This document shows positions 1-9,611 of a DNA stretch of 64,000 nt, in pieces. Source of the stretch: Nemertoderma westbladi (lineage: Eukaryota > Xenacoelomorpha > Nemertodermatida > Nemertodermatidae); assembly GCA_032718475.1 (NCBI GenBank), contig JAUCBJ010003007.1, forward strand, positions 1-64,000. Direction: 5' to 3'. A model generated the notes under the pieces. That model saw only the letters and a list, made by a program, of their open reading frames with translations, had not been told where the DNA came from and made no database searches. Both the position numbers and the translations under genes were made by a program. Positions within the stretch are counted from its first letter, which is position 1, and the number at the start of each line of letters is the position of its first letter.

Positions 1-2337
1 CTATGGACTCATAGTGGACCCAGTGGTCACAAGTCCCAGATAGACCATATTCTGTTTCGTAGGAAATACAGGAGCTCTATACAAGACTGTAATGCATTTA
101 CACTTCGACCCTTCTCCAGTGATCACCGCCTTATTGTGGCCAAGGTAAGACTTAGTCTGCGTGCTAGCAGAACAACGAAATCTGCCTTGCCACGGCATGA
201 CTGGTCCTCTCTGTTGCAACAGCCAAGTGTGAGATCCAGCTTCACACTACAGCTGAGCAACAGGTATGAGGCTCTTGCCTCTGAGGCGGCAGATCACTGT
301 GAGGGCTATACTGCCTTTACAGAAGCAGTTAAGTTAGCAGCTGCAGAAACAGTTCCTGTATACCCTCGAAACAGGAAAAGGGCCCCCTGGACTGACAACA
401 AAATTCAGAAGTGCCGAAATGACCTTCATAAGGCGCAGAAAGAGTCCCGACTCAAACAGACTACAGCGGCCAAGAATGCAGTTAAAGCTGCATCTAGGTC
501 CCTGAACAGGCAGTACTCTGTTAATCTACAGGAGCTAATAAACCAACAGGTTGATGCCATCAATGATGCTGACGACAGCAGGCAATCATCCCAGGCATGG
601 AAATCGATCAATCTGCTTACTGGGCGGAAAAGCCAACCAACCACCAAGGTTAAGGCTGAATCACCAGCCGATCGCCTCAATGGTTGGAAAGCCCACTTTG
701 AAAAGCTCCTCAATAATGACAGGGTATTGCCTGATAACTTTATAGAAGTAAAAGTGTCTGAGTCTGTACTCCCAGATATTCCCATTGGCGATATCTCCTT
801 TGCAGAAGTGAAGGCTGCTGCAAAGAGCATTAAGACCAATCGTGCCAGTGGAGTAGATGGTGTTCCCCCTGAGGTCTTTAAAATACCTGAGTGTTTAAAG
901 CTCATCTATCCCATCATAGTAGACATGTACCGTACAACAAGAGTCCCACAAGAAATGAAAACAAATAAGTTGGTGCCAGTTCCCAAGAAGGGCAACCTAA
1001 CACTCTATGGTTCTTTTCGGGGAATCTCATTGATCTCGATTGCTGCAAAACTATACAATAGAATTTTATTAAATCGCATCAGGGATCCCATTGAGAGACT
1101 GCTACGTGGAAATCAGAATGGGTTCCGTAAAGGTCGTGGGACCATGGAGCCCATTTTGGCACTTAGAAGGATAATTGAAGAGTTATCAAAAAAGAAAGAC
1201 AGGCATCTGGCTGTTATCTTTGTTGACTTCTTCAAGGCCTTTGATTCAGTCTCTCGCTCACGTATGTTCAGCATACTTTCATTATATGGGATTCCTGATG
1301 AAATTATTGCAGCAATCAGATCAGTATACGATGGTTCGACAACATTTGTGTCTACTGTTGATGGTGACACAGAACCATTTGAAGTGTTATGGGGCGTCCT
1401 CCAAGGAGACACACTTGCACCATTCTTGTTCATTATTGTGGTTGACTATGTTCTACGCATGTCCTTAGATCATCATAATGATGATGGGGTGATGATAACT
1501 CCACCTACTGGCTCCAGAAGTCGAGGAAATCCTGCCAAGTACCTAACTGATCTAGACTTTGCTGATGACTTAGGAGTACTCTCAGAATCATTAGAGGGAG
1601 CCCAGCGGCTCCTCAGCTCATTAGAACATGCTGCTTCTAGTGTTGGTCTTTTTATTAACTCCAGAAAGACCAAAATTCTGACAGTTAACTTTGAAAGTCC
1701 TCAGCAAGTCTCTGATCGGATGAGCATAAGCTCAAAGGATGGTATGCTTGAGCATGTGGACGACTTCTGTTACCTGGGATCATGGATCCGGAAGTCAGGT
1801 GAGGACCTTCGAATACGTAAGGGAAAGGCATGGGCAGCCTTGAATAGGCTTTCCAGGATTTGGAAGTCACCTAGAATTAATCGGAAACTTAAGGTCCGAT
1901 TATTCAGAGCAGCAGTAGTTCCAGTACTCCTCTATGGGAGTCCATGCTGGGCTCTAACTGCTGAGGACACCAAATCTCTGGATGGCACATTCACAAGAAT
2001 GCTACGCCGGGTACATTGTGTCAAGTACAATGCACACATCTCCAACCAGACACTATATAACATTGGAGGTGTCTCATTGGTTCCCCCAAGCTTGACACTA
2101 GAACAAAATCGCCTCCGCTTTGCAGGACATTGCTTTCGCCGTGAGGACCAGCCAGTGCATAATCTTGTACTTTGGCAGCCTCATGGAGTGAATAAGCATG
2201 GTGGACAGCCCATGACTTTCTTGAGACGCATCTTAAAGGACACTGGCCTTAAAGATGCGGATGATCTAGCAAATGTCATGGGTGATAGGGAGTTGTGGCG
2301 GTGCAATTTTGTTGACAAGCCGGCACAGCATTCTTAA
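1..2337 (+). CDS. RTE-like LINE endonuclease/reverse transcriptase, 5' part outside window
   Basis: Non-LTR retrotransposon polyprotein that nicks target DNA and reverse-transcribes its own RNA there. The frame is open from base 1. Residues encoded by about bases 43-130 are the C-terminus of an EEP (APE-like) endonuclease, with QIDHILFR and the catalytic SDH of SSDHRLIVA, so the ATG at 136 is internal and not the real start. The RT follows: VDFFKAFD at 1222-1245, GVLQGDTLAPFLF near 1393, and FADD at 1558-1569 with both catalytic aspartates. After it come the long thumb/C-terminal region (LYGSPCWALT, RLRFAGHCFRRED) and the stop at 2335-2337. No internal stop or frameshift is visible. The 3' end carries a GCAGCTGCAATGCAGCATG segment and a short CTAGTAGTA tail to about 2377. 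RTE clade is my best reading from the single EN-RT frame and short-repeat tail; another EEP-type clade is possible. Confidence 0.85.
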   Translation, partial: LWTHSGPSGHKSQIDHILFRRKYRSSIQDCNAFTLRPFSSDHRLIVAKVRLSLRASRTTKSALPRHDWSSLLQQPSVRSSFTLQLSNRYEALASEAADHCEGYTAFTEAVKLAAAETVPVYPRNRKRAPWTDNKIQKCRNDLHKAQKESRLKQTTAAKNAVKAASRSLNRQYSVNLQELINQQVDAINDADDSRQSSQAWKSINLLTGRKSQPTTKVKAESPADRLNGWKAHFEKLLNNDRVLPDNFIEVKVSESVLPDIPIGDISFAEVKAAAKSIKTNRASGVDGVPPEVFKIPECLKLIYPIIVDMYRTTRVPQEMKTNKLVPVPKKGNLTLYGSFRGISLISIAAKLYNRILLNRIRDPIERLLRGNQNGFRKGRGTMEPILALRRIIEELSKKKDRHLAVIFVDFFKAFDSVSRSRMFSILSLYGIPDEIIAAIRSVYDGSTTFVSTVDGDTEPFEVLWGVLQGDTLAPFLFIIVVDYVLRMSLDHHNDDGVMITPPTGSRSRGNPAKYLTDLDFADDLGVLSESLEGAQRLLSSLEHAASSVGLFINSRKTKILTVNFESPQQVSDRMSISSKDGMLEHVDDFCYLGSWIRKSGEDLRIRKGKAWAALNRLSRIWKSPRINRKLKVRLFRAAVVPVLLYGSPCWALTAEDTKSLDGTFTRMLRRVHCVKYNAHISNQTLYNIGGVSLVPPSLTLEQNRLRFAGHCFRREDQPVHNLVLWQPHGVNKHGGQPMTFLRRILKDTGLKDADDLANVMGDRELWRCNFVDKPAQHS

Positions 2338-2439
2338 AAATGCAGCTGCAATGCAGCATGCCGATCCTAGTAGTATATGGCCTGGCCAGGCAGATGGTGA
2401 TCTACCAATAGCTGGTCAGGAGTAGAGTGACTAGGAGTA

Positions 2440-3150
2440 GAGATGCGTCTCAAGAAAGTCATGGGCTGTCCACCATGCTTATTCACTCCATGAGGCTGCC
2501 AAAGTACAAGATTATGCACTGGCTGGTCCTCACGGCGAAAGCAATGTCCTGCAAAGCGGAGGCGATTTTGTTCTAGTGTCAAGCTTGGGGGAACCAATGA
2601 GACACCTCCAATGTTATATAGTGTCTGGTTGGAGATGTGTGCATTGTACTTGACACAATGAGCCCGGCGTAGCATTCTTGTGAATGTACCATCCAGAGAT
2701 TTGGTGTCCTCTTCAGTTAGAGCCCAGCATGGGCTCCCATAGAGGAATACTGGAACTACTGCTGCTCTAAATAATCGGACCTTCAGTTTCTGATTAATTC
2801 TCGGTGACTTCCAAATCCTGGAAAGTCTATTCAAGGCTGCCCGTGCCTTTCCCTTACGTATTCGAAGGAAGGTCCTCACCTGACTTCCGGATCCATGATC
2901 CCAGGTAACAGAAGTCATCCACATGCTCAAGCATACCATCTTTTGAGCTTATGCTCATCCGATCAGAGACTTGCTGAGGACTTTCAAAGTTAACTGTCAA
3001 AATTTTGGTCTTTCTGGAGTTAATAAAAAGACCAACACTAGAAGCAGCATGTTCTAATGAGCTGAGGAGCCGTTGGGCTCCCTCTAGTGATTCTGAGAGT
3101 ACTCCTAAGTCATCAGCAAAGTCTAGATCAGTTAGGTACTTGTCAGGATT
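2440..3150 (-). pseudogene. Inverted 3' fragment of the same LINE family
   Basis: The reverse strand repeats the 3' coding part of the LINE at 1-2337 almost base for base. It runs from the YLTDLDFADD reverse-transcriptase motif (near 3150) through YLGSWIRKSGEDL and RLRFAGHCFRRED to the TFLRRI region (near 2450). The frame breaks near 2870, after SGEDL, where the sequence shifts to the frame reading RIRKGKARAALNRL. The final part of the ORF and the 3' tail are missing. It lies tail-to-tail with the first copy, separated by about 65 bp, so the pair can fold on itself over about 700 bp. It is dead as a gene: no endonuclease, and only the last RT motif. Confidence 0.85.
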
Positions 3151-3190
3151 AACGCAACGCAACGCAACGTAACGTAACATAACATAACCT
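3150..3190. repeat. Short AACGC/AACGT pentamer microsatellite
   Basis: AACGC units grade into AACGT and AACAT at the broken 5' edge of the inverted LINE fragment. It may mark the insertion or recombination junction. From 3191 to about 3480 I see nothing recognisable. Confidence 0.6.
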
Positions 3191-3482
3191 GTGAAGCCAA
3201 TATGAGTCACTAAAATTGACTGCAATGTTGTCCTCTAAAGAATTAATGTGTTGCATAAACAACTACACACATACACTTATTGTTCAGATTTTGGTATATC
3301 TGTATTTGATACTGTTTACATTTCTAGACTCAAGCCAACGTTTTAATTGGAACGCTTATGAAAGCGACTCCGCACTACATTCGGTGCTTAAAACCCAACG
3401 AAACGAAAAAACCAGGTGATTGGCACGAAGAAAGAGTTAGGCATCAGGTTCGTGGTCTGCTTATTGGTTAGACAAAGGAAAA

Positions 3483-3890
3483 ATTAATTTCCCTTATACG
3501 GTGGCGATTTCCGGCCATTTACTATCTTTTGAGTATTATTTTCATTTTTTTTCGAAAGTAGGTATTTTTTAATTTTTTGCATAATGTTTAATTGGTTGTT
3601 ATTATTGTAATATGTTTATTAAACTTACATTGTTAATGAAAAGTTATTCCATTACAAAAATGATAATTAGCAATTTAACATGGGTCAGTTCAATTAATTA
3701 TGCAAAAAATACATTATAGAAAAAAATGAAAAAAATAATAATATAGTTTGTTATAATTAAAAGTGTAGTAATAGTTAAATGTAGTTATAATTAAAAAGGT
3801 CTCCGCCCACAAACAAAAGGAAAATAATAGGTACGGTAGGTACGAGCTTTCAAACTGTAGTTCCAGTTCTTCCTCAGGTAGGCCTACACC
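3483..3890. repeat. Left copy of an AT-rich repeat, inverted relative to 10441-10690
   Basis: Matches the reverse complement of 10441-10690. Shared landmarks in order are TACGGTGGCGATTTCC, GGCCATTTAC, AATTAAAAAGGTCT, CCCACAAACAAAAGGAAAAT, AATAGGTACGGTAG, CGAGCTTTCAAACTGTAG and CTTCCTCAGGTAGGCCTAC. The last roughly 110 bp is the best conserved. The central part is AT-rich and diverged. No coding potential is seen. With its partner it brackets a 7.2-kb block of LINE pieces. It could be a terminal inverted repeat of a composite element or simply two independent insertions of one repeat. Confidence 0.6.
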
Positions 3891-4270
3891 TACAACATAT
3901 GATAGCTGAGGAAGAACTGTAGTTACAGTTCTTCCTCAGCACCTGAGGAAGAACTGGAACTACATTTCTTCCACAGGTATCATAATGTTGTAGGTGTAGG
4001 CCTACCTGAGGAAGAACTGACTACAGCTTCCTCAGCTATCATATGTTGTAGGTGTAGACCTACCTGAGGAAGAACTGGAACTACAGTTCTTCCTCAGCCC
4101 TATGTTGTAGGTGTAGACCTACAAAGGACCTGTAGTTCCAGTTCTTCCTCAGGTAGGCCTACACCTACAACATATGATAGCTGAGGAAGCTGTAGTTACA
4201 GTTCTTCCTCAGCCTACCTGAGGAAGAACTGTAACTACAGTTCTTCCACAGGTATCATAATGTTGTAGGG
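3855..4270. repeat. Cluster of nested palindromic repeats
   Basis: Dense direct and inverted copies of two modules: CAGTTCTTCCTCAG (also as CTGAGGAAGAACTG) and GTAGGCCTACACCTACAAC (also as GTTGTAGGTGTAGGCCTAC). At least eight copies of the first module occur in alternating orientation, so the region can form several competing stem-loops. GTAGGCCTAC is itself a perfect palindrome. No coding sequence is seen. One copy of the same module recurs at 10441-10460. Confidence 0.75.
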
Positions 4271-4693
4271 AATCACGGGAGTTCGGGAAGAAGATGAGAA
4301 CAGCAGTGATATGGATAAACAACGAATTGGAAAGATAATGGGTCTGATTGGTTGTGAGGCACCGGGCAATAGTTGGGATATCCAACGACTGGGGAAATTA
4401 CGACCTGATCGGAAACGCCCAATACTGCTCATATTCCTAATTCCCGAATACGAAATGACATACTTAAGTCTGCTCGCAAGCTGAAAGATTCTGACGACGG
4501 AGATATGAGGTTGGTAAACATAAAGCGAGACACTCACCCGATGATCAGAAGAGAGGAAAACCGCCTACGTTCGCGTGCTTGGGAGGAACGGCAGAAGCCA
4601 ATCAACCAAGGTGTGAAAATAAGCTACGATTTCAAGAGGAGAGTGCTCACCCGTGATGATGTAGTGTCCGATAGGTTTATGTTAGTCGGATAG
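4268..4693 (+). pseudogene. LINE ORF1 remnant (RRM-like nucleic-acid chaperone region)
   Basis: Reading frames with one shift near 4445 give the C-terminal part of a LINE ORF1 protein, which in these elements binds the element's RNA. Visible pieces are RIGKIMGLIG, LGKLRPDRKRPILLIF, then in the shifted frame RNDILKSARKLKDSDDG, VNIKRDTHPMIRREENRLRS and the stop TAG at 4691-4693. The order RPILLIF, NDILKSARKLKDS, then a threonine-rich MIRREE helix is typical of CR1/L2-type ORF1 proteins. ORF2 sequence starts about 20 bp after the stop. The 5' end is lost where the palindromic cluster abuts it. Confidence 0.6.
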
Positions 4694-4711
4694 AGGTGCG
4701 GGGCACAATGA

Positions 4712-5041
4712 TCTGAAATCTTAAAACTTTGTTCGTGGAATGTTGATGGTCTGAAAAATAAACTAGAAGATAGAAATGTTCTTTCATATTTATGTAGTTA
4801 CGATATAGTATGGCTATTAGAAACTAAAACTGCGTGGCGAATAAATGTCCCTGGTTTCATGTGCTACTCAAATCCGTCGGCAGCGGAACATCGTGGTGGG
4901 ATTGCTGTCTTAATCCGCTCGAGTTTGAATCATTTAGTTAAACGGATAGACTGTTCAACAGAGGGCCAGATTTGGTTAGAACTGTCAAGTATTCCTGCTG
5001 GGGTGGTGCTCGGGGGATGTTATATCCCACCAAGTGATTCG
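4712..5041 (+). pseudogene. N-terminal half of LINE ORF2 endonuclease
   Basis: An open frame encodes the first half of an EEP endonuclease: SWNVDGLKNKL (metal-binding asparagine), then WLLETKT (catalytic glutamate), GGIAVLIRSSL and GGCYIPPSDS. The second half, with the DFN and SDH motifs, is absent. At about 5041 the sequence jumps to a linker in another frame that leads into the reverse transcriptase. This is an internal deletion of roughly half the domain, leaving the element unable to cut DNA by itself. Confidence 0.7.
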
Positions 5042-7181
5042 CTTAATCACGTTGACATTAGACCAACTCAACGACATCACGAGTAAGTTACAAGACATTA
5101 TTACTTCCGCAGCTGATCTACATCTCCCCAAAATAAAGATCCGCAAGCGATCCCACAACCTACGGATTAGGTCAATGCTGCTTACACAGCGTATCAGACT
5201 GACAAAGGACCTATACACTATGTGGCAGCAGCGAGGTAAAACACAAGATGATCCTATTCATAATGAGTTCAAGGAATCGAAACGTAACACACGGCGTCTG
5301 AAAAACTGGTTGTCCAAGAATGTTGTTGCCAATAAAGCAAACAGCTGGGCGTATTCCCGTAACAACCAACACACATTTTGGAAACGGTTCAAACCCAGCA
5401 GCAAGAACACAATCCCACTGTCCATGCAAACCAAGCTCCGACAACATTACACAAAGAAGTTCACCACTCCCTGCAACTATACCACTCCCTGCAACTATGA
5501 ACAGAATATGGAACAATTGTCATCGCGCTTATACAACCAGTCCAGTGGGTCTGTATCACCGTCAATCTCACCCCTTACAGTGAGACGAGCGATTGCATCA
5601 CTCTCTACAAGCAAATCACCTGATTACGCATCTATACAAGTAGAACATATTCTGCATGTCAACCCTGACGCCATCTGCCCTCTCATTACCATTATCATCA
5701 ACTCGTGCTTTCGATTACACAAGGTCCCCACTGACTTCGGTAAGACGATTGTCGCAAGTGTGTACAAGGGAAAACGGCGTAGCCACGCCGATCCAAACTC
5801 GTATCGGCCTGTGTCCATAATTTGTCTTTTAGCAAAAGTGTTCGAACAAATTGTAATTTCTGAACTCATCGACACAGACTGTAAACAACATCCCAATCAG
5901 GTCGCCTACCAGAAGAAAATCGGGACGGACCTGGTGATTGGAACAGTCCTAGAATGTCTGCAACACTACAAGAGTAGCGGCTCACCTGTGTATGTGCTAC
6001 AACTCGATCTAGCATCAGCATTCGACAATGTCGATCACTCACTTCTTTTTAATAAACTTGAAAAAATCCTGAACCCTCACATACTGATGACGCTCATGCA
6101 CTATTACTCCATCAGCGAAGTCTACCTGAAGTTCGGCACCTTTATTGACTCAGATAGCGAATGTATCAGAGTACTCAGGGGGGTTAAACAGGGGTCACTA
6201 CTATCTGGTTGGTTCTTCAACTTTTACACATCCTCCATTGTCGGATCGCTTCAAGCTGCCAATTTAGGCTGTAAGATAAATGATGTTTGGTTGGGAGCTC
6301 TAGCATACGCCGACGACTTCCTAATTTTGAGCACTTCGTTTAAGGACATACAACGAATGGCGGCTATCGTGACCGACCAGTGTGCACAACTTAACCTAGA
6401 GATTGAGCACAGTAAATCTAAATGGATGTGTTGGGGAAGAACACACTTAACTAAGACTGAGAGATACCCCCTTGTCAATGCTGGGAACACGATAACCGAA
6501 TCAAACACTCTAACCTTCCTTGGGTTCAAAATATCTAACCGAAAAACTGCGTACACAGACTGCGTGAAATCCATCGCATCCATGTCCCACTTTTTTCATA
6601 ACAACGGCTGGACCACTAGATGGTTGAACGTGGAGACAACCTTTAAACTATGGAAGTCTGTAGCGTTACCTTCTATAATATATAGCACGCGATTCAATAT
6701 CGGTGCATTATCCTCATCTGAAATTGATAGCCTTGACTCCTACTACCGCAAATCACTAAGAGGGCTCATTCACACAGGCTCCTACGTTTCTAACTGCGTC
6801 CTCTATACACTTACTGGATGCAAACCAATCTCAGTCATGGCTTTTAAGGAATGCACTGCAATGGCTCTCCGATACGCCACATGTCCCAGTGTCACTCTGC
6901 AAGGATCCTTCCGTGCCTTGTCGAACCTGAATCATAAGAAACAATTTTGTGGGGTTTCCAGTGGATACAATAAGGCTAAACACGAATTTCAACTCCCAAG
7001 ACTATACTCCCTGCTCACATACAAATATTCCACACCCAACATCTTAACGAGGATCGACATAGGACCACCCCCACGAGCTGATATACTCACGGCGCAATTT
7101 CTCCGTGACTGCTACGCATTGAAAAACACCTCATTTGCTGCTAAAAAACGAAGGATCCTACAGTTCTTTGGAATTAACTGA
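5034..7181 (+). CDS. LINE ORF2 reverse transcriptase, endonuclease half deleted
   Basis: A 715-residue open frame covering the linker, the reverse transcriptase and the C-terminal region of a CR1/jockey-like non-LTR element. Motifs: SYRPVSIICLLAKVFEQ (RT block 2), QLDLASAFDNVDHSL (first aspartate), RGVKQGSLLSGWFFN (usually GSxLSP), AYADDFLILS with the aspartate pair at 6312-6317, and FLGFKIS. The RT looks complete and the frame has no stops, but the upstream endonuclease is truncated at 4712-5041, so the apparent ATG at 5034 is only where the frame opens. ORF1 remnants lie upstream and a short tandem repeat in the 3' UTR downstream. Sequence differs clearly from the RTE-like family at 1-2337. 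Clade placement is inference. Confidence 0.8.
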   Translation: MIRLITLTLDQLNDITSKLQDIITSAADLHLPKIKIRKRSHNLRIRSMLLTQRIRLTKDLYTMWQQRGKTQDDPIHNEFKESKRNTRRLKNWLSKNVVANKANSWAYSRNNQHTFWKRFKPSSKNTIPLSMQTKLRQHYTKKFTTPCNYTTPCNYEQNMEQLSSRLYNQSSGSVSPSISPLTVRRAIASLSTSKSPDYASIQVEHILHVNPDAICPLITIIINSCFRLHKVPTDFGKTIVASVYKGKRRSHADPNSYRPVSIICLLAKVFEQIVISELIDTDCKQHPNQVAYQKKIGTDLVIGTVLECLQHYKSSGSPVYVLQLDLASAFDNVDHSLLFNKLEKILNPHILMTLMHYYSISEVYLKFGTFIDSDSECIRVLRGVKQGSLLSGWFFNFYTSSIVGSLQAANLGCKINDVWLGALAYADDFLILSTSFKDIQRMAAIVTDQCAQLNLEIEHSKSKWMCWGRTHLTKTERYPLVNAGNTITESNTLTFLGFKISNRKTAYTDCVKSIASMSHFFHNNGWTTRWLNVETTFKLWKSVALPSIIYSTRFNIGALSSSEIDSLDSYYRKSLRGLIHTGSYVSNCVLYTLTGCKPISVMAFKECTAMALRYATCPSVTLQGSFRALSNLNHKKQFCGVSSGYNKAKHEFQLPRLYSLLTYKYSTPNILTRIDIGPPPRADILTAQFLRDCYALKNTSFAAKKRRILQFFGIN

Positions 7182-7370
7182 TACCGATCCAACGTACCTC
7201 TAGAATACTCGTCCCGTATGACACTCATTAACAGCTGTAAAAGTACGTACGAATGTTGACTTATGGCCCACTTATTAACGGGTTGCATGTTGCACCACCC
7301 GACGGAATCTCGATCGAATACAATTAACCCTGAGTAATAGGATAATATATATATTGACCGACGTCCATTT

Positions 7371-7543
7371 TGGTGTTATATGTGAAATGTATACTTATTT
7401 TTTGATGTCTTAATTCTATAGGCTGGACGGTTTGGTGTTATATGTGAAATGTATACTTATTTTTTGATGTCTTAATTCTATAGGCTGGACGGTTTGGTGT
7501 TATATGTGAAATGTATACTTATTTTATAATGTCTTAATTTTAT
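7371..7543 (+). repeat. 62-bp tandem repeat, three copies, in the LINE 3' UTR
   Basis: Units start at 7371, 7433 and 7495. Each begins TGGTGTTATATGTGAAATG; the first two end GGCTGGACGGTT and the third is partly degraded. Short 3'-terminal tandem repeats are common in non-LTR elements. An A-rich tract at 7579-7600 follows and may be the element's tail. Between 7182 and 7370 there is only noncoding sequence. Confidence 0.75.
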
Positions 7544-7596
7544 TCATTATAAACCGGCTTGACCGGTGTGCCTATTGAAAAAAAAAAAAAAGAAAA

Positions 7597-8492
7597 AAGA
7601 TCCATCTCTTTTTGCAATGTTGGAAAGTAGGATGGTACAGAATCATTGTATAGTTCTAGGGGACTTTAATGCGAGAGTAGGGCAGCCACAATTCGGGGTA
7701 CAATTTCAGTATAGAGGAGCCAATGATCAAACAGTAAACTCGAACGGTCGGACACTTAAAGGAATTTGTTTAGCCAGACAGCACGTGGTCGCAAAAGACC
7801 TTACAGTTGAATCATTGGGCGTTAAACTGCATGGAAATCTAACATATAGGAAAGGTCGAACCTGGGTGTCAGAGATAGATTTGTGTATTGAGCACAGAGA
7901 ACTCATAAACACGCTGGACGCGCTTGATATACACCAGGATCAAAAGGGATCAAATCACGCTCCATTGTCAATCTCTACAGGGATGTTAATGAGTGCTAGT
8001 TGGGATTCTCTATATGAAAGGGTTAAGAACCTAGGTGCACATATTCATGACCAACCTCCTCAGGGGGCAGAAAGAAGCTCGGATGCACTATCTAAAGGAA
8101 TTAGCGGTCACTCTGTGGATCTGAGTTCATTTACACAGTGCTTGGAGTTAACCAACCCGCCAGATATTAGTAACCAAAACTGCTGTCTCCGTGAAATAGA
8201 AGTGAAATGTGACGACGCGTTTAATTTAATAGATGGTGCTGCTAGGAAATGTTAAAAAGAAATATTTACAACGTAACGGGGTTATCGGCTTGACGAGATG
8301 GGAACAGCTGCTTGAGATCGATGATCCAAAATTAATCTGGGGGACAGTGGGATGGAAAGGCGAGATCCGACAGGACACAATCGACGAAGTGTCACAGCCG
8401 TCTGATGAAAATTTTAAGATCCATTTTGAACATCTTCTCAACCCACAGCCGACAGATACCAGCGATTTAGCCTTAAATGCAGCGAATGGTGA
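7597..8492 (+). pseudogene. Endonuclease C-terminus and linker of a second LINE
   Basis: Starts right after an A-rich tract. Encodes the second half of an EEP endonuclease: CIVLGDFNARVG (catalytic D and N), NSNGRTLKGICL, YRKGRTWVSEIDLCI, and SNHAPLS in the place of the usual SDH. The change of Asp to Asn in that triad suggests an inactive copy. The linker continues to about 8250, where a single-base shift moves the frame to one reading IWGTVGWKGEI, then NFKIHFEHLLNP, which normally precedes the RT. The RT itself is absent. This is a 5'- and 3'-truncated relic of a family distinct from its neighbours. Confidence 0.65.
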
Positions 8493-8775
8493 TATATATT
8501 GAAATTGAACTGGTTAATTTTTATTGGACAATAAACATTATTCAAACGTTCACAATAGCTAACGGAAATATAACTTGCCATTTACAAATCGTTACTTTTC
8601 AGTATCTGAACTCATATTTTTTAAATCATTACGCCCCCAAGCGGGGCAACTGGGCAATTTAATCATTTCAATAGATTCAATAAATTCAATAAATAGGAAC
8701 TATACACATGAATCGGTGATAAAATTGAAAATTAATTATCTGAAAGGGATTAATGTTATATTGTAAAATAAGGCC
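8493..8775. other. AT-rich stretch without recognisable content
   Basis: Low-complexity AT-rich DNA with short ATTCAATAAATT-like repeats near 8670-8690. No coding or RNA feature is supported. Confidence 0.5.
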
Positions 8776-9132
8776 ACACTGAAAAAAACACCGAGACATG
8801 GAAAATATAGAGTGTAAAAATAACGCGAGTAAATATATCGAGTGTTGAAAATATCGAAAATATATGAAAATATCGATAATGTCGCGAGTTCAAAAGAAAT
8901 ATCACATCAAGAGCAAAAATATCGAGAACAAAAACACCGAGAGTAAAAAAAAAAAAAAAAAATATCGAGAGTAAAAACATCGAGAGTAAAAAATATCGAG
9001 AGTAAAAATATCGAGAGTAAAAAATATCGTGAGTAAAAATATCGTGAGTAAAAATACCTAGAGTAAAAAATATCGAGAGTAAAATATCGAGAGTAAAAAT
9101 ATCGAGAGTAAGAAAATATCGAGACTAAAATA
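8776..9132. repeat. Degenerate short-period repeat of AATATCGAGAGTAAAA
   Basis: About twenty imperfect units with a period of about 14-18 bp. The core ATCGAGAGTAAAA alternates with variants such as ATCGTGAGT and a long A run near 8947. It has decayed at the left edge and is cleaner on the right. Noncoding; the antisense frame is a by-product. Confidence 0.75.
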
Positions 9133-9161
9133 GGAACATGCTAAATTATAAAATAAATAGA

Positions 9162-9611
9162 TTAAATGTTTGCTAGGGTTGCGAGAGATGGGGCAGATGA
9201 ACAGACCAAGATATGGAATTTATCTGTAATGGGCGAGTGACAGAATTTACAGGCACATGAATCGGATAAAGAGTGGAAAGGGCGTTGGTCCAGGCAGAGT
9301 TTATGGTGGAACCCGTGCGCTGTCGTCCGACAGAGCACGTGGCGGTTCCTTTGGCCGGCTGATCTCCATGTGGTAGATTTAAAGGCTGGGCCTCGGATGA
9401 AACCTTCGCTAATAAAGTGGTTCTGGCGATCTGCTCTAAAAGCCTTATAAGATTGCACCACGTCTTTGTCGAAAATATTATTGTGTTTAGATAGGATGCA
9501 TTCCACTAGAGTTCTTTCTCCCGTAAGATTATGTGCTAAAGTTGAGGAGGCGTTGGTAGGAAGACCTAGCATTTTCTTTAATAGCATTTTCTTCAATGAG
9601 GACGGCCACAA
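9162..9611 (-). pseudogene. C-terminal fragment of a LINE ORF2 (zinc-knuckle-like end)
   Basis: A minus-strand frame of about 150 residues ends in SCACKFCHSPITDKFHILVC, a Cys/His pattern like the cysteine-rich tail found after the RT in many non-LTR ORF2 proteins. No RT motif is present. It abuts the opposite-strand LINE fragment at about 9612, which probably marks an insertion junction. Assignment rests on the cysteine pattern and the context. Confidence 0.45.
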
